Shown: positions 15,154 through 15,842 of the stretch, piece after piece
Layout of the letters: each line of letters begins with the position of its first letter
Numbering within the stretch: position 1 is the first letter of the stretch
From: an uncultured Collinsella sp.
Lineage (GTDB): Bacteria > Actinomycetota > Coriobacteriia > Coriobacteriales > Coriobacteriaceae
NCBI GenBank assembly: GCA_900761995.1
Contig: CAAFEY010000115.1
Coordinates: forward strand, 1 to 15,842
DNA length: 15,842 nucleotides
Direction of reading: 5' to 3'
Made by a program: the position numbers and the translations under genes
Notes under the pieces: model-generated
Told to the model about the DNA's origin: nothing
What the model saw: only the letters and a program-made list of their open reading frames with translations
Database searches by the model: none

Positions 15154-15215
15154 GGCGTTGACCCCTTAATCCAAGCAACGGCGCTGCCCAGCTTTCCAGA
15201 ACTTGGGCTGCCGTC
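15131..15215 (-). ncRNA. candidate antisense RNA (type I antitoxin-like)
   Basis: Predicted start near 15215 from the promoter at 15222-15250; predicted end after GACCCCTTTT (15142-15133) on the - strand. The 85-nt RNA would fold into a 5' stem-loop, ACGGC plus GCCCA pairing with TGGGC plus GCCGT (15214-15178), a short linker, and a terminator stem GGGGT plus CGCC (15165-15137 overall) followed by four T. It overlaps the last part of the peptide reading frame and the 3' untranslated region, as antitoxin RNAs do in txpA/RatA- and bsrG/SR4-type loci. Prediction only. Confidence 0.6.
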
Positions 15216-15221
15216 GACACT

Positions 15222-15250
15222 ATTCTACCCACGAATGACATTTTGGACAA
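15222..15250 (-). promoter_or_regulatory. promoter of the antisense RNA
   Basis: On the - strand, TTGTCC (15250-15245) is followed after exactly 17 bp by TAGAAT (15227-15222), four and five of six consensus bases. No - strand protein gene lies downstream before the terminator at 15131, so an RNA product is the natural reading. Confidence 0.65.
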
Positions 15251-15307
15251 TCGGTAATGCCGCTCTAAATGCCTGGCACAACCGGCACAACCTAGGCGGT
15301 CGCTGGA

Positions 15308-15335
15308 TGTGACAAAGAGGCTGCCCCTTTGTCAC
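15308..15335. repeat. palindrome TGTGACAAAG...CTTTGTCAC, right copy
   Basis: GTGACAAAG (15309-15317) pairs perfectly with CTTTGTCAC (15327-15335) around AGGCTGCCC. It shares arms and most of its loop (GG..AGCCCC versus GG.CTGCCCC) with the copy at 14874-14902, in the same orientation, 434 nt apart. Confidence 0.65.
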
Positions 15336-15362
15336 GCCCAAAATATTGCCTTTACGTGTTGA

Positions 15363-15407
15363 TGCACACGGTGTGCAATAATACTCGCACTGTGCAATAG
15401 CGCACAG
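15363..15407. promoter_or_regulatory. paired inverted and direct repeats upstream of the TetR gene (candidate operators)
   Basis: TGCACAC-G-GTGTGCA (15363-15377) is a perfect palindrome, and CTGTGC (15390-15395) faces GCACAG (15402-15407). The word TGTGCAATA occurs at 15372-15380 and 15391-15399, 19 bp apart, about two helical turns. Spacing and symmetry fit two operator sites for the TetR protein encoded 22 bp downstream. AATAAT (15377-15382) may be a -10 box but no well-placed -35 is seen. Confidence 0.5.
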
Positions 15408-15428
15408 GCTGAGTAACAAGGAGGACGC

Positions 15429-15842
15429 TTGTCCCAGCTCGAGAAATGCGATCGCCGGTCCCTTCGCTCGCAGCGTGCCCTTCGCCAGGCGCTTGCCAGC
15501 GAGCTTGCCGAAAGCGGCGACCTTTCGCGCATTAACGTCGCGTCGCTCACCGAGCGCGCCGGTCTTACACGCCGCACGTTCTATTCGCACTACCGCGATA
15601 TCCCCGACTTTATCAGCCAGATCGAGAACGGCCTGCTTGCCGAGATTCGCGAGCGGGTTGAGCTTATCACCGCAGCTCAATTACCCGATCTTTACCGCAA
15701 TATCGACGAGCTCGAGCCGGCACCCGGTTCGGTTGAGCTGCTTCGCTATCTTGCGGCTAATCGCGACCTTATCGGGGCCCTGCTGGGCCCGGGCGGCGAC
15801 CCCGCCTTTATTAAAAAGATCATCGATACCGCACGCGAGGCC
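15429..15842 (+). CDS. TetR/AcrR family transcriptional regulator (3' end outside the window)
   Basis: The visible 138 residues have no stop, so the gene is cut by the window edge. The N-terminal half is a TetR DNA-binding domain: residues 11-30 form helix 1, VASLTERAGLTRRTFYSHYR (37-56) covers helices 2-4 with the recognition helix, and DIPDF follows. The rest is the start of the ligand domain, whose effector is unknown. TTG 15429 is the start: it has AGGAGG (15419-15424) 4 nt upstream, an in-frame stop TAA lies at 15414-15416, and the only nearby ATG (15446) is out of frame. The upstream palindromes suggest autoregulation. Confidence 0.88.
   Translation, partial: MSQLEKCDRRSLRSQRALRQALASELAESGDLSRINVASLTERAGLTRRTFYSHYRDIPDFISQIENGLLAEIRERVELITAAQLPDLYRNIDELEPAPGSVELLRYLAANRDLIGALLGPGGDPAFIKKIIDTAREA

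Noticed and set aside
15135..15167. + strand terminator of the peptide gene
   Set aside because: The stem is good, but the + strand side is followed by TTAATCC without a T-run. The T-run lies on the other side, so it is assigned to the - strand RNA.
15225..15680. 151-codon open frame on the - strand
   Set aside because: It overlaps the TetR coding sequence, the operator region and the right palindrome. The TetR frame has clear helix-turn-helix residues and a strong ribosome binding site.

Overview
The window looks like chromosomal DNA from a high-GC Gram-positive gut bacterium of the Coriobacteriia, most likely Collinsella or a close relative. This is a judgement from gene content, codon use, GC-rich short-spacer operons and GluABCD-like transporter sequences; there is no rRNA or other marker to prove it. 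No tRNA, rRNA, CRISPR array, transposase or phage gene is visible.

Left part (1-3700), + strand, by eye lower in GC than the rest: a DUF2975 membrane protein paired with a YozG-type XRE regulator, a strong terminator, then a promoter and a three-gene ABC exporter (BcrA/LanF-like ATPase plus two ABC-2-like permeases) that resembles peptide-antibiotic immunity pumps. Sequence words shared by the two upstream regions suggest the regulator may control both units.

Middle part (3700-10112), - strand: a complete glutamate/polar amino-acid importer operon in the order lipoprotein binding protein, permease, permease, ATPase, ending with a class I amidotransferase-like gamma-glutamyl hydrolase (peptidase C26). 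A hairpin sits between the binding protein and the permeases. To its right is a dxs-like TPP enzyme with the usual catalytic residues but an altered substrate-binding segment. A bidirectional terminator closes dxs, next to an orphan + strand promoter-like box, ribosome binding site and mini-ORF.

Right part (10341-15842), + strand: an HD-domain hydrolase coupled to a CmpB-family membrane protein; the ammonium transporter amt followed by a P-II protein without the Tyr51 modification site; a Cof-type HAD phosphatase; and a TetR-family regulator cut by the window end. A 105-bp palindromic element lies between amt and the P-II gene.

The most interesting signal is at 14874-15335: a 41-residue hydrophobic peptide with an Arg/Lys tail, a near-perfect Shine-Dalgarno locked in a predicted hairpin, its own promoter, and on the opposite strand a consensus-like promoter, a two-hairpin RNA and a terminator overlapping the peptide gene's 3' end. 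This is the layout of a type I toxin-antitoxin locus, and two related palindromes bracket it.
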